Assembly: GCF_024170005.1 (NCBI RefSeq)
Contig: NZ_JALJXJ010000016.1
Location: 62,001 to 126,000 of the forward strand
From: Azospirillum lipoferum
GTDB taxonomy: Bacteria > Pseudomonadota > Alphaproteobacteria > Azospirillales > Azospirillaceae
DNA: 64,000 bases
Direction: 5' to 3'
Positions 17,855 through 24,626 of this stretch are shown in pieces. The notes beneath the pieces are model-generated. The model was not told the DNA's origin. It ran no database searches and saw nothing but the letters and a program-made list of their open reading frames with translations. The position numbers and the translations under genes were made by a program. Each line of letters starts with the position of its first letter. The stretch's first letter is position 1.

Positions 17855-20089
17855 TCAGCGCCCCCGGTTCTGCTGCTGCCACAGATGCCGGTATTCGGCG
17901 CAGCGGTCGAGCAGGATGGGATGGGGGGCGAGGTCGAGCAGGCGGCCCTGCTCCAGCACGGCGATGGTGTCGCAGCCGGTCAAAGTCGACAGCCGGTGGG
18001 TGACGATCAGCACGGTGCGGCCCTGGGCGATCCGCCGCAGGTTGGCCATGACGATGGCCTCGCTGTCGGGGTCGAGCGCCGAGGTCGCCTCGTCCAGGAT
18101 CAGCAGGCGCGGCTGGGGCAGCAGGGCGCGGGCGATGGCGATACGCTGCTTCTGGCCGCCGGACAGGTTGCTCGCCCCCTCCTCCACCAGCGTGTCGTAA
18201 CCGTCGGGCAGGCGGTGGATGAACTCGTCGGCGCCGGCCAGCCGGGCGGCCTCGACGATCTCCTCGCGGCTGGCCTCGGGCATGGTCATGGCGATGTTGT
18301 CGCGGATGGTGCCGCGGAACAGGAAATTCTCCTGCAGCACCACGCCGATGGAGCGGCGCAGATGGGACAGATCCAGCTCGCGGATGTCGAGCCCGTCATA
18401 GCGGATGCTGCCCTCCTGCACCGGGTAGAAGCCCTGGAGCAGCCGCATCAGCGTGCTCTTGCCCGAGCCGCTGCGCCCGACCAGCCCGACGACGGAGCCG
18501 GCCGGCACGGTCAGGGTGACACCGTCCAAGGCCGGCGGCCGGTTGCGGTCGTAGCGGAAGCCCAGCCCCTCGATCTCGATGCGGCCGATCAGCGAGGGGC
18601 AGGCGCCGCTGCCTTCGCGCCGGGGCTCGGCCGGGTGATTCATCACCTCGCCCAGCATGCGCACCGACAGGGCGGTCTCCTGATACTGGTGGATCAGCGA
18701 GACGATCTGGACCAGCGGCGTCACCACCCGGCCCGACAGCATCTGGAAGGCGATCAGCGCACCGACCGACAGCTGGCGGTCGAAGACGTCGAAGGCGCCG
18801 ACGGCGACCACCGCCACCATCATCGCCTTCTCCAGGAACTCCGTCACCGTGCGGGCGGCGATGGAGATGCGGCCGACCCGGTAATGGCTGGTCACCGCGC
18901 GGGCGGCCTTGCGGTCCCAGCTGCGGCGCTGCTGCGGTTCGAGTGCCGAGGACTTGACGGTGCGCATGCCGTGGATGGTCTCCACCAGCATGGCCTGCCG
19001 CTCGGCGTCGGCGTTGTAGAGGTCGCGCAGGCGGCTGCGGTAGACCGGCACCAGGGCGACCACCACCCCGGCGATCAGGCCGGCGAACAGCAGGGCCACC
19101 AGCGTCAGCTTGACCGAATAGAAGAACAGCACCGGCAGGAAGACCAGCAGCACCAAGCTGTCGAGCACGGTGGACAAGAGGTTGCCGGTCAGGAACTCGC
19201 GGATGCGCTCCACCTGCTGCATGTGGCGCACGGTGACGCCGGCCGAATGCCCGTCGAAGAAGGTGATCGGCAGGTCGAGCAGATGGCCGAAGGTGCGGTT
19301 CAAGAGGCGGATGTCGATGCGGTTGGCGGCCGCCAGCAGGATGAACTGGCGCAGGAAGCGGAAGGCCGCCTCGAACAGCAGGGCGGCCAGCACGCCGATG
19401 GTCAGCACCTGAAGCGTGGCGACGGTCTCGTTCACCAGCACCTTGTCGATCACGATCTGGAAATAGACCGGAACGGCAAGGGCGAGCGCGTGCAGGACCA
19501 GCGCCGCGACCACCACGTCGCGGAAGGCCGATTTCTGGCGCAGGATCTCCGGCACGAACCAGCGCAGGCCGAAGGGCTGGCGCGGGTCGGCGAGGCCGTG
19601 GCGCGGCTTGAGGAAAACCAGTTCGCCGTCCCAGCGCTCCAGGAAGCGGTCGCGCGGCACGTCGATGACGTCCAGCCGGTCGGCCAGCGGGTCGACGACG
19701 CCGACCACCGGTTCCTCGGCCGAATCGGCGGGACGGGACAGCCCGACCAGGATGACGGTGTTGCCGTTGGACAGCCGCGCCAGCAGCGGGAAGACCGGCG
19801 GCAGGGCTTGCAGGGCTTTCCAGTCCAGCCGGCGGGCGGTCGCCTTGAAGCCGGTGGCGGCGGCGATGCGCAGCAGGTCGGCTGTCGAAGGCTCCCCGTT
19901 CGCTCCGCCGGGGCCGGGGGCGACACGGGCGCGCAGGGCGGACGGCGAAGCCGACAGGCCATGGTGGCGCGCCACCAGCGTCAGGCAGCGCAGCGCGGTG
20001 CTTTCGTCGCGATCAGGGGCGTCGCGGTCGGGGGCGGCGTGCGGACCCGGCGGAGGGGGCGGCGCGACGGTCGTGCTGGCGTCCGGCAT
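17855..20089 (-). CDS. Type I secretion ABC transporter with C39-like N-terminal domain (system 1)
   Basis: HlyB/RtxB-type exporter of 744 residues. Residues about 28-170 resemble the peptidase C39 domain but lack the catalytic Cys, as in HlyB's C39-like domain, so substrates would not be cleaved here. Six membrane segments lie between about 180 and 450. The nucleotide-binding domain has GLVGRSGSGKSTLMRLL, the Q-loop LQENFLFRGTIRDNIA, signature LSGGQKQRIAIARAL and Walker B LLILDEATSALD. It sits between a small companion gene (4-5 bp upstream) and the HlyD-type gene. Its substrate is unknown; the RTX and beta-helix proteins about 16 kb or more away are candidates. Confidence 0.94.
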   Translation of the reverse strand: MPDASTTVAPPPPPGPHAAPDRDAPDRDESTALRCLTLVARHHGLSASPSALRARVAPGPGGANGEPSTADLLRIAAATGFKATARRLDWKALQALPPVFPLLARLSNGNTVILVGLSRPADSAEEPVVGVVDPLADRLDVIDVPRDRFLERWDGELVFLKPRHGLADPRQPFGLRWFVPEILRQKSAFRDVVVAALVLHALALAVPVYFQIVIDKVLVNETVATLQVLTIGVLAALLFEAAFRFLRQFILLAAANRIDIRLLNRTFGHLLDLPITFFDGHSAGVTVRHMQQVERIREFLTGNLLSTVLDSLVLLVFLPVLFFYSVKLTLVALLFAGLIAGVVVALVPVYRSRLRDLYNADAERQAMLVETIHGMRTVKSSALEPQQRRSWDRKAARAVTSHYRVGRISIAARTVTEFLEKAMMVAVVAVGAFDVFDRQLSVGALIAFQMLSGRVVTPLVQIVSLIHQYQETALSVRMLGEVMNHPAEPRREGSGACPSLIGRIEIEGLGFRYDRNRPPALDGVTLTVPAGSVVGLVGRSGSGKSTLMRLLQGFYPVQEGSIRYDGLDIRELDLSHLRRSIGVVLQENFLFRGTIRDNIAMTMPEASREEIVEAARLAGADEFIHRLPDGYDTLVEEGASNLSGGQKQRIAIARALLPQPRLLILDEATSALDPDSEAIVMANLRRIAQGRTVLIVTHRLSTLTGCDTIAVLEQGRLLDLAPHPILLDRCAEYRHLWQQQNRGR

Positions 20090-20092
20090 CGG

Positions 20093-20497
20093 TCAGCCGA
20101 AATTCGGCGAGCGGGGCCGTCCGGGCGAGGTGGCCGGAGTCGCAGGGGAGGAGGTGGCAGGCTGGATCGGGGCCTGCACCGGGCTGTGGAAGGCCGGAGC
20201 GGCAGGGGGAGCGGAAACGGGCGCACCCGGCCCGGGGCCGGAATTGGGCGGCAGCACACCGGCGGCCTCCAGCCGCTGTCGCATGCCCTCAAGCGCCGAG
20301 AGGCTGGCGAGGAAGCCCGGCAGGCTCATCACCACCCGCTGGCGGATGGCGGGCAGCGGCTGGCCGTTGGCGTCCTTGCGCAGGGCCGACAGGCTGAACA
20401 GGTCGATGCGGACCATGCCGTTGCCGAAGCCGATGTCGAAGACCCCGTCGGCATAGAGTTCGGGGATGCGGTCGTCCGGCGGCGGCTCGATGGTCAT
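20093..20497 (-). CDS. Small conserved-type protein upstream of type I secretion genes
   Basis: 134 residues from ATG 20497. The first 85 residues are compact (YADGVFDIGFGNGMVRIDLF ... QRVVMSLPGFLASLSALEGM) and the rest is a proline/alanine-rich tail. The folded part recalls DUF3467-type proteins, in which a short beta sheet is followed by a helix, but this is a weak visual resemblance. It is the first gene of the unit leading to the ABC exporter, so it may be an accessory factor or chaperone for secretion. Codons upstream of 20497 in the same frame run into the terminator hairpin and are not used. Confidence 0.65.
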   Translation of the reverse strand: MTIEPPPDDRIPELYADGVFDIGFGNGMVRIDLFSLSALRKDANGQPLPAIRQRVVMSLPGFLASLSALEGMRQRLEAAGVLPPNSGPGPGAPVSAPPAAPAFHSPVQAPIQPATSSPATPATSPGRPRSPNFG

Positions 20498-20608
20498 GAT
20501 GGTCCCGGCAGCAGAAGGCGGGGCGCCGCTGCGGCACCCTCGCGCCTTCGTTGTACCGGAAGGCGGCACTTCGGACCAAGCCGCCAATGCCGACGCCCGC
20601 AAAGAGAC

Positions 20609-20646
20609 ACAAGTGCCGCCTCTGCTTACGCAGAGGCGGCACTTGT
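20609..20646 (-). terminator. Strong hairpin after the mannose-1-phosphate guanylyltransferase gene
   Basis: Perfect 16-bp inverted repeat (20609-20624 / 20631-20646) with a 6-base loop. On the minus strand it is followed by GTCTCTTTG. It separates the guanylyltransferase gene from the secretion unit and is the best terminator candidate here. Confidence 0.65.
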
Positions 20647-20669
20647 CATCATTAGCCTCAATCACCGGC

Positions 20670-20753
20670 GCGGGCGTCCGCCCGCTTGGCTATCGCGGGC
20701 ATGTGCCCGCGGGGCCGCAAGTCGCGGCCCTTCGACGGCAACGGCCGTTGCCG
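20670..20753. repeat. Run of four tandem hairpins
   Basis: Four successive perfect palindromes: GCGGGCG-TC-CGCCCGC (20670-20685), GCGGGCA-TG-TGCCCGC (20695-20710), GGGCCGC-AAGTC-GCGGCCC (20712-20730) and CGGCAACG-GC-CGTTGCCG (20736-20753). The last ends two bases from the stop codon of the guanylyltransferase gene. With the terminator hairpin, five stem-loops occupy about 145 bp. Confidence 0.7.
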
Positions 20754-20754
20754 C

Positions 20755-22239
20755 TCAGTTGCGGCCGTAGACGTCCTCCAACCGGACGATGTCGTCCTCG
20801 CCCAGATAGGAGCCGGATTGCACCTCGATGATGGTCAGCGGCACCTTGCCGGGGTTTTCCAGCCGGTGGACCGTGCCGATCGGGATGTAGATCGACTGGT
20901 TCTCGTAGACCATCACCTGCTCCTCGCCGCGGGTGACCAGCGCCGTGCCGTTGACCACCACCCAGTGCTCGGCGCGGTGATGGTGCTTCTGGAGCGACAG
21001 GCGCGAGCCGGGGGCGATGGTCAGGCTCTTCACTTGGAAGCGGTCGCCGGTGTGCAGCGACTGGTAGGAGCCCCAGGGACGGTGGACCCGGCGGTGGCTG
21101 ACCGACTCGCTGCGCCCCTCGGCCTTCAGCCGGTCGACGATGCGCTTGACGTCCTGGGCCTGGGAGCGGTCGGCGACCAGCACGGCGTCGTCGACCACCA
21201 CGACCACGGCATTCTCCACCCCGACCACGGCGGTCAGGTGGTTGTCGCTGCGGACGTAGCAGTCGCGGGCCCCCTCCAGCAGCACGTCGCCGACGACGAC
21301 GTTGCCCTCGCCGTCCTTGTTGCCGACGTCCCACAGCGCCGACCAGGCGCCGACGTCGGTCCAGCCGATCTCGCAGGGGACGACGGCGGCACGGTCGGTG
21401 CGCTCCATCACCGCATAGTCGATGGAGATGCTGGGCGCCTTGGCGAAGGCGGCGGCGTCCAGGCGGAAGAAGTCGAGATCCTTGGAGCCCTGGTCCAGCG
21501 CCTCGCGGCAGGCGGCCAGCACCGCGGGGGCGTGGCGCTCCAGCTCGGCCAGCAGGCGGGCGGCCGGGAACAGGAACATGCCGCTGTTCCAGGCATAGGT
21601 GCCCTCGGCGAGGTAGCGTTCGGCCACCTCCAGCGACGGCTTCTCGACGAAGGCGGCGACATTGTAGGCGCCGTCGGCCTCGTCCATCGAATGGCCGCGG
21701 CGGATATAGCCGTAGCCGGTCTCCGGCCGGGTCGGGGTGATGCCGAAGGTGACCAGCCGGCCGGCCTGGGCGGCGCGGGCGGCGATGGCGACGGCGCGGC
21801 GGAAGGCCTCGGCGTCGCGGATCTCGTGGTCGGCCGGCAGGATCAGCAGCAGCGCGTCCGGATCCTCGGCCGTCACCGCGAGTGCCGCGAGCGCGCAGGC
21901 GGCGGCGGTGTTGCGGCCGGCCGGCTCCAGGATGATGCCGCGCGGGGTGCAGCGCGACTGGCGCAGCTGCTCGGCGGCGAGGAAGCGGTGTTCCTGGTTG
22001 CAGATCACCAGCGGGGCCGAGAAGACGGCCTCCGCACCGGAACTGGGCTGAGTGGAACTGGGCCCCTTGGAGCTAGATTGGGCACTGACCCGCAGGGCGG
22101 TGTCCTGGAGCATCGTCCGGTCGGAGCAGAGCGGCAGAAACTGCTTGGGATACAGTTCGCGCGACAAGGGCCACAAACGGGACCCCGTACCGCCGGACAG
22201 CAGCACCGGGACGATTTTCTGCGCGGAATTGCCGTTCAT
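20755..22239 (-). CDS. manC: Mannose-1-phosphate guanylyltransferase / mannose-6-phosphate isomerase (bifunctional)
   Basis: Type II bifunctional enzyme (AlgA/XanB/ManC type, 494 residues) making GDP-mannose. The N-terminal pyrophosphorylase has SGGTGSRLWPLSRELYPKQF at residues 15-34, ILPADHEI and FVEKPS. The C-terminal cupin isomerase domain has VKSLTIAPGSRLSLQKH, HHRAEHWVVV with metal-ligand histidines, and IPIGTVHRLENPG. No GDP-mannose dehydratase or reductase is in the window, so the product could be used directly as mannose or converted elsewhere. Its promoter must lie in the first part of the origin region upstream, between the iterons and 22240. Confidence 0.96.
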   Translation of the reverse strand: MNGNSAQKIVPVLLSGGTGSRLWPLSRELYPKQFLPLCSDRTMLQDTALRVSAQSSSKGPSSTQPSSGAEAVFSAPLVICNQEHRFLAAEQLRQSRCTPRGIILEPAGRNTAAACALAALAVTAEDPDALLLILPADHEIRDAEAFRRAVAIAARAAQAGRLVTFGITPTRPETGYGYIRRGHSMDEADGAYNVAAFVEKPSLEVAERYLAEGTYAWNSGMFLFPAARLLAELERHAPAVLAACREALDQGSKDLDFFRLDAAAFAKAPSISIDYAVMERTDRAAVVPCEIGWTDVGAWSALWDVGNKDGEGNVVVGDVLLEGARDCYVRSDNHLTAVVGVENAVVVVVDDAVLVADRSQAQDVKRIVDRLKAEGRSESVSHRRVHRPWGSYQSLHTGDRFQVKSLTIAPGSRLSLQKHHHRAEHWVVVNGTALVTRGEEQVMVYENQSIYIPIGTVHRLENPGKVPLTIIEVQSGSYLGEDDIVRLEDVYGRN

Positions 22240-22656
22240 CCTGCCGCCATCTGTTGTGTGAGCCTGTGATCGGGCACCGGAAAGCCGGAGGTCGAACCCC
22301 AGGAGCCGGCGCCATGGCGGTTCGTTATAGACCGCGTTTTCCGCCCTTCACAAGCACCCCTCCGAGACCCACCCGACCGGAGCGCCTCTTCCGGGAAGGC
22401 GGGCCGGAGGAAGTTGGCGGAGGGAACCGGCGGGGGGCGAGACAAGACTCCAAACAAGGCCGCTTGCGGCGACGGGCGGCCAGGGTCGAGGCCGGGGTCA
22501 AGGTTGGAGTCTTGTCGCGCCCCCGGCCATCCGTCGTCCACGGACATGGACTTGGGGCGAGCTGGAGGCGGTTCGGGCGGGCGATCAGGGGAAGGCTGGA
22601 CGGGCGGGGCGCGACAGAACTCCAAATCCGGCCCCGGACAGCACCGGTGCCGAAGG

Positions 22657-22736
22657 GCGAATCACCAGCGAGTCGTGATCGATTCGCCTTCGCGACTCGG
22701 AAATGAGCGAATCAGAAGCGATTCGGGGCCGAATCG
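22657..22736. repeat. Cluster of CGAATC/GATTCG repeats inside the origin
   Basis: Five copies of CGAATC or its complement within 80 bp (22658, 22681, 22708, 22720, 22730), two pairs forming short palindromes such as CGAATC-(6)-GATTCG at 22708-22725. They differ from the iterons and lie between the second and third iteron groups. They could bind a second protein, for example a partition or host factor. Confidence 0.55.
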
Positions 22737-22855
22737 AAATGTCCCGCCTGGAGTCTTGTCGCGTCGGCCGAAAAATCCACAGGCAATGCGGACTATCCGC
22801 TGGAGTCTTGTCGCGGGAGTTCTGGAGTTTTGTCGCGCGACTCGCGATTCTCTAC

Positions 22856-22925
22856 TGGAGTCTTGTCGCGCAAACTATTAACTGAATCAAATAACCGTAC
22901 AAATAGTTTGAGCGACAAGACTCCA
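22856..22925. promoter_or_regulatory. Large origin palindrome with AT-rich centre; likely repA control and melting region
   Basis: Two 24-bp arms (22856-22879 and 22902-22925, one mismatch) each join an iteron to CAAACTATT, facing each other across a 22-bp spacer with only six G or C. The facing iterons followed by AT-rich DNA look like a RepA-dimer operator and duplex-unwinding element. The repA promoter probably lies here, because coding starts within 70 bp. Confidence 0.6.
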
Positions 22926-22990
22926 AATTGCTGGCACTAACCGAGCGTGATATAGCGTTGACCGCAAAGTCGTGCCAAGGTCAGTTCGCT

Positions 22991-23935
22991 ATGGGACAGA
23001 TACACACCCTGATTACCCAGCTGGGACGCGACCAGGCGAAGGCGCTCCAGACCGATCCGGATCAGCGTTCGCTAGTCGATGTGGCTGCCGCCGTCCTCGA
23101 AGAGGAGCGGCAGGAGCTTGGCATCACCTATTCGGGTTTTGCACTGACCGCTCTTCCCCATCGTCGTCTTCCCGATGACCAGCCGTGGGAGCGGCGCGGA
23201 CATAAGATCCGCTTGCTGATCGAACCTGGACGACTGCCGATCCGCAACGGTGGCTTTAAGCTTTACGGTGTTCCGTATGGCAGCCGCGCGCGGATGATCC
23301 TCTTGTATCTGCAAACCCGGGCGATCCAGACCGACAGCCGCGAGGTCGAGCTGGGCCGCAGCATGCACGAATGGCTCGACCGCATGGGTCTGTCGGTGGG
23401 CGGCCAGACCTACCGCGACATCCGCGAGCAGGCGTCGCGCATCGCCGCCTGCAACCTGACCTTCGCCTGGGAGGACGCCCACAGCATCGGCTTCGAAAAG
23501 GGGTCGATCGTCAAGGGCGGCATTCATTTCTCGGCCAATGCCGGGGCGGAGCCGGGCCAGGGCTCGCTGTGGGAAGACCGCGTCCTGCTGTCCGAGGCCT
23601 TCTTCCGCGAGCTGAAGGCCCATCCGGTGCCGATCTGGGAACCGGCGCTGCGCCACATCCAGAACAACAGCACCAGCATCGACATCTATATCTGGCTGGC
23701 CTACCGGCTGCACAGCCTGAACCGCTCCACCCCCATCACCTGGCCGGCGGTGTTCGAGCAGTTCGGCGCCGGATACAGCCGCCTGCGCGATTTCAGGAAG
23801 CGCTTCATCGAGGCGCTTCAACTGGCGCTTGCGGTTTATCCCGACGCGCGGGTGGATGTGGAGGAACAGGGGCTGATGCTGCACCCCTCGCCGCCGCCGA
23901 TCCCGGAGCGCAAGTTTGCGCAGCTTTGCCGGTGA
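22991..23935 (+). CDS. repA: Plasmid replication initiator RepA (RepA_C family)
   Basis: Replication initiator expected to bind the flanking iterons. Conserved blocks of the plasmid RepA family (Pfam RepA_C type) are visible: ALPHRRLPDDQPWER near residue 52, LYGVPYGSRARMILLYLQT near 90, SREVELGRSMHEWL, and GGQTYRDIREQASRIAACNL, then a C-terminal half with WEPALRHIQNNSTSIDIYIW. 314 residues from ATG 22991, chosen because AAGG lies about 10 bases upstream; a TTG at 22928 is also open but abuts an iteron with no ribosome site. No parAB genes are in the window. This gene shows that the surrounding glycan genes are on an extrachromosomal replicon. Confidence 0.92.
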   Translation: MGQIHTLITQLGRDQAKALQTDPDQRSLVDVAAAVLEEERQELGITYSGFALTALPHRRLPDDQPWERRGHKIRLLIEPGRLPIRNGGFKLYGVPYGSRARMILLYLQTRAIQTDSREVELGRSMHEWLDRMGLSVGGQTYRDIREQASRIAACNLTFAWEDAHSIGFEKGSIVKGGIHFSANAGAEPGQGSLWEDRVLLSEAFFRELKAHPVPIWEPALRHIQNNSTSIDIYIWLAYRLHSLNRSTPITWPAVFEQFGAGYSRLRDFRKRFIEALQLALAVYPDARVDVEEQGLMLHPSPPPIPERKFAQLCR

Positions 23936-23963
23936 TGGCAAAGCACACTCCCTGACTGTAGAA

Positions 23964-24055
23964 CGGTCATCCCTGCGAAGGCAGGGATCCGGCCTTTCGG
24001 GCCTCCAGTCCAAATCATTGACGTGACTGGATTCCCGCCTTCGCGGGAATGACGG
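23964..24055. repeat. Paired REP/REPIN-type element downstream of repA
   Basis: Two inverted versions of one palindrome, ATCCCTGC-GAAG-GCAGGGAT (23969-23988) and ATTCCCGC-CTTC-GCGGGAAT (24031-24050), separated by a GGCC-TTTCG-GGCC hairpin. The outer sequence matches the widespread proteobacterial repeat that reads as SFPRRRESS when translated. A typical REPIN, possibly mobilised by a RAYT transposase encoded elsewhere. Confidence 0.8.
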
Positions 24056-24096
24056 CCTGTGAAAGTTCAAGCCTGCGACGGCGCTCCGTCCCCCCC

Positions 24097-24111
24097 TGCG
24101 ACAAGACTCCA
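24097..24111 (-). repeat. Isolated iteron downstream of repA
   Basis: TGCGACAAGACTCCA, matching the iteron complement at 14 of 15 positions and in opposite orientation to most upstream copies. It lies 160 bp after the repA stop and just before the end of the next convergent gene. It could be a handcuffing or copy-control site. Confidence 0.7.
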
Positions 24112-24122
24112 AACTCCGAGCC

Positions 24123-24626
24123 TCAGGGATTGACGCGCAAAGCCCCGGCCAGCGGGGTCAGCAGGCGACGGAGCAGTGAATCCAGAAGGCTTTCATCCAG
24201 ACTGCCGGACAGCGCCAGAGCCTGGGGCGGCGTCATGAAGAAGGGCGCGTCGCTGGCGGATCCGCTGCGCTGAAGGGTTGCCGCGAGCGCCAGAAGCCGC
24301 TTTCCGCTTTCGGGCCGCAACGTGGCATGAACCAGAACCAGCAGGGTGCCGGGGTCGGCGATGCGGACGTCGTTGGGAACGAGTGCTGCGACCGCCGGGC
24401 CGGAGGCCAGCAGCCCCGACAGCACCGCGGCGGCGCGACCGCACAACGCCTCGTCCCCGATATCGGCGGCGGGACCGCCGTCGGCGTCCACCGCGCAGAG
24501 CAGGCCGACGCGCTCGACCCGCTGGAAGAAGGGCAGGGGCGACATGGCGGCGGCCTCCGTGGCGAGGGTGAACAGGCTGGCGGCGAGCAGCAGGGCAGGG
24601 CGGATCCCCAAGCGGATCCGTCTCAT
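24123..24626 (-). CDS. Small exported protein coupled to an ABC exporter
   Basis: 167 residues starting at ATG 24626, which overlaps the upstream ABC gene's stop (ATGA). The N-terminus has a basic MRRIRLGIR followed by a hydrophobic stretch and an AAA-like cleavage region near residue 28, so it is probably periplasmic. Two cysteines (GLLCAVDADGG and GDEALCGRA) are spaced as if to form a disulfide. I do not recognise the family. Translational coupling suggests it assists the exporter, for instance as a periplasmic partner. Confidence 0.7.
   Translation of the reverse strand: MRRIRLGIRPALLLAASLFTLATEAAAMSPLPFFQRVERVGLLCAVDADGGPAADIGDEALCGRAAAVLSGLLASGPAVAALVPNDVRIADPGTLLVLVHATLRPESGKRLLALAATLQRSGSASDAPFFMTPPQALALSGSLDESLLDSLLRRLLTPLAGALRVNP

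Larger units (their letters stand above)
22437..22925. repeat. Iteron array of the replication origin
   Basis: Eight copies of a 15-bp iteron, consensus TGGAGTCTTGTCGCG. Plus orientation: 22505, 22749, 22801, 22823 (one change) and 22856. Opposite orientation: about 22437-22455 (two-base insertion), 22610-22624 (two changes) and 22911-22925 (one change). A ninth copy lies beyond repA at 24097. The four clustered direct copies are spaced 52, 22 and 33 bp, near multiples of a helical turn. A DnaA-box-like AAATCCACA is at 22773-22781. Together with RepA downstream this is an iteron-controlled oriV; RepA binding is inferred. Confidence 0.88.

Noticed and set aside
16268..20770. A 1500-codon open frame on the plus strand
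   Set aside because: Antisense to the type I secretion genes, whose motifs are complete on the minus strand; composition is shadow-like.
22773..22781. DnaA box
   Set aside because: AAATCCACA matches only 7 of 9 consensus positions, so it is mentioned within the iteron entry rather than listed separately.
22437..22925. Possible CRISPR array
   Set aside because: Repeats are 15 bp, irregularly spaced, on both strands, beside a replication initiator; these are iterons.
22240..24122. parAB or other partition genes near the origin
   Set aside because: Neighbouring frames encode glycan or transport proteins; none resembles ParA or ParB.
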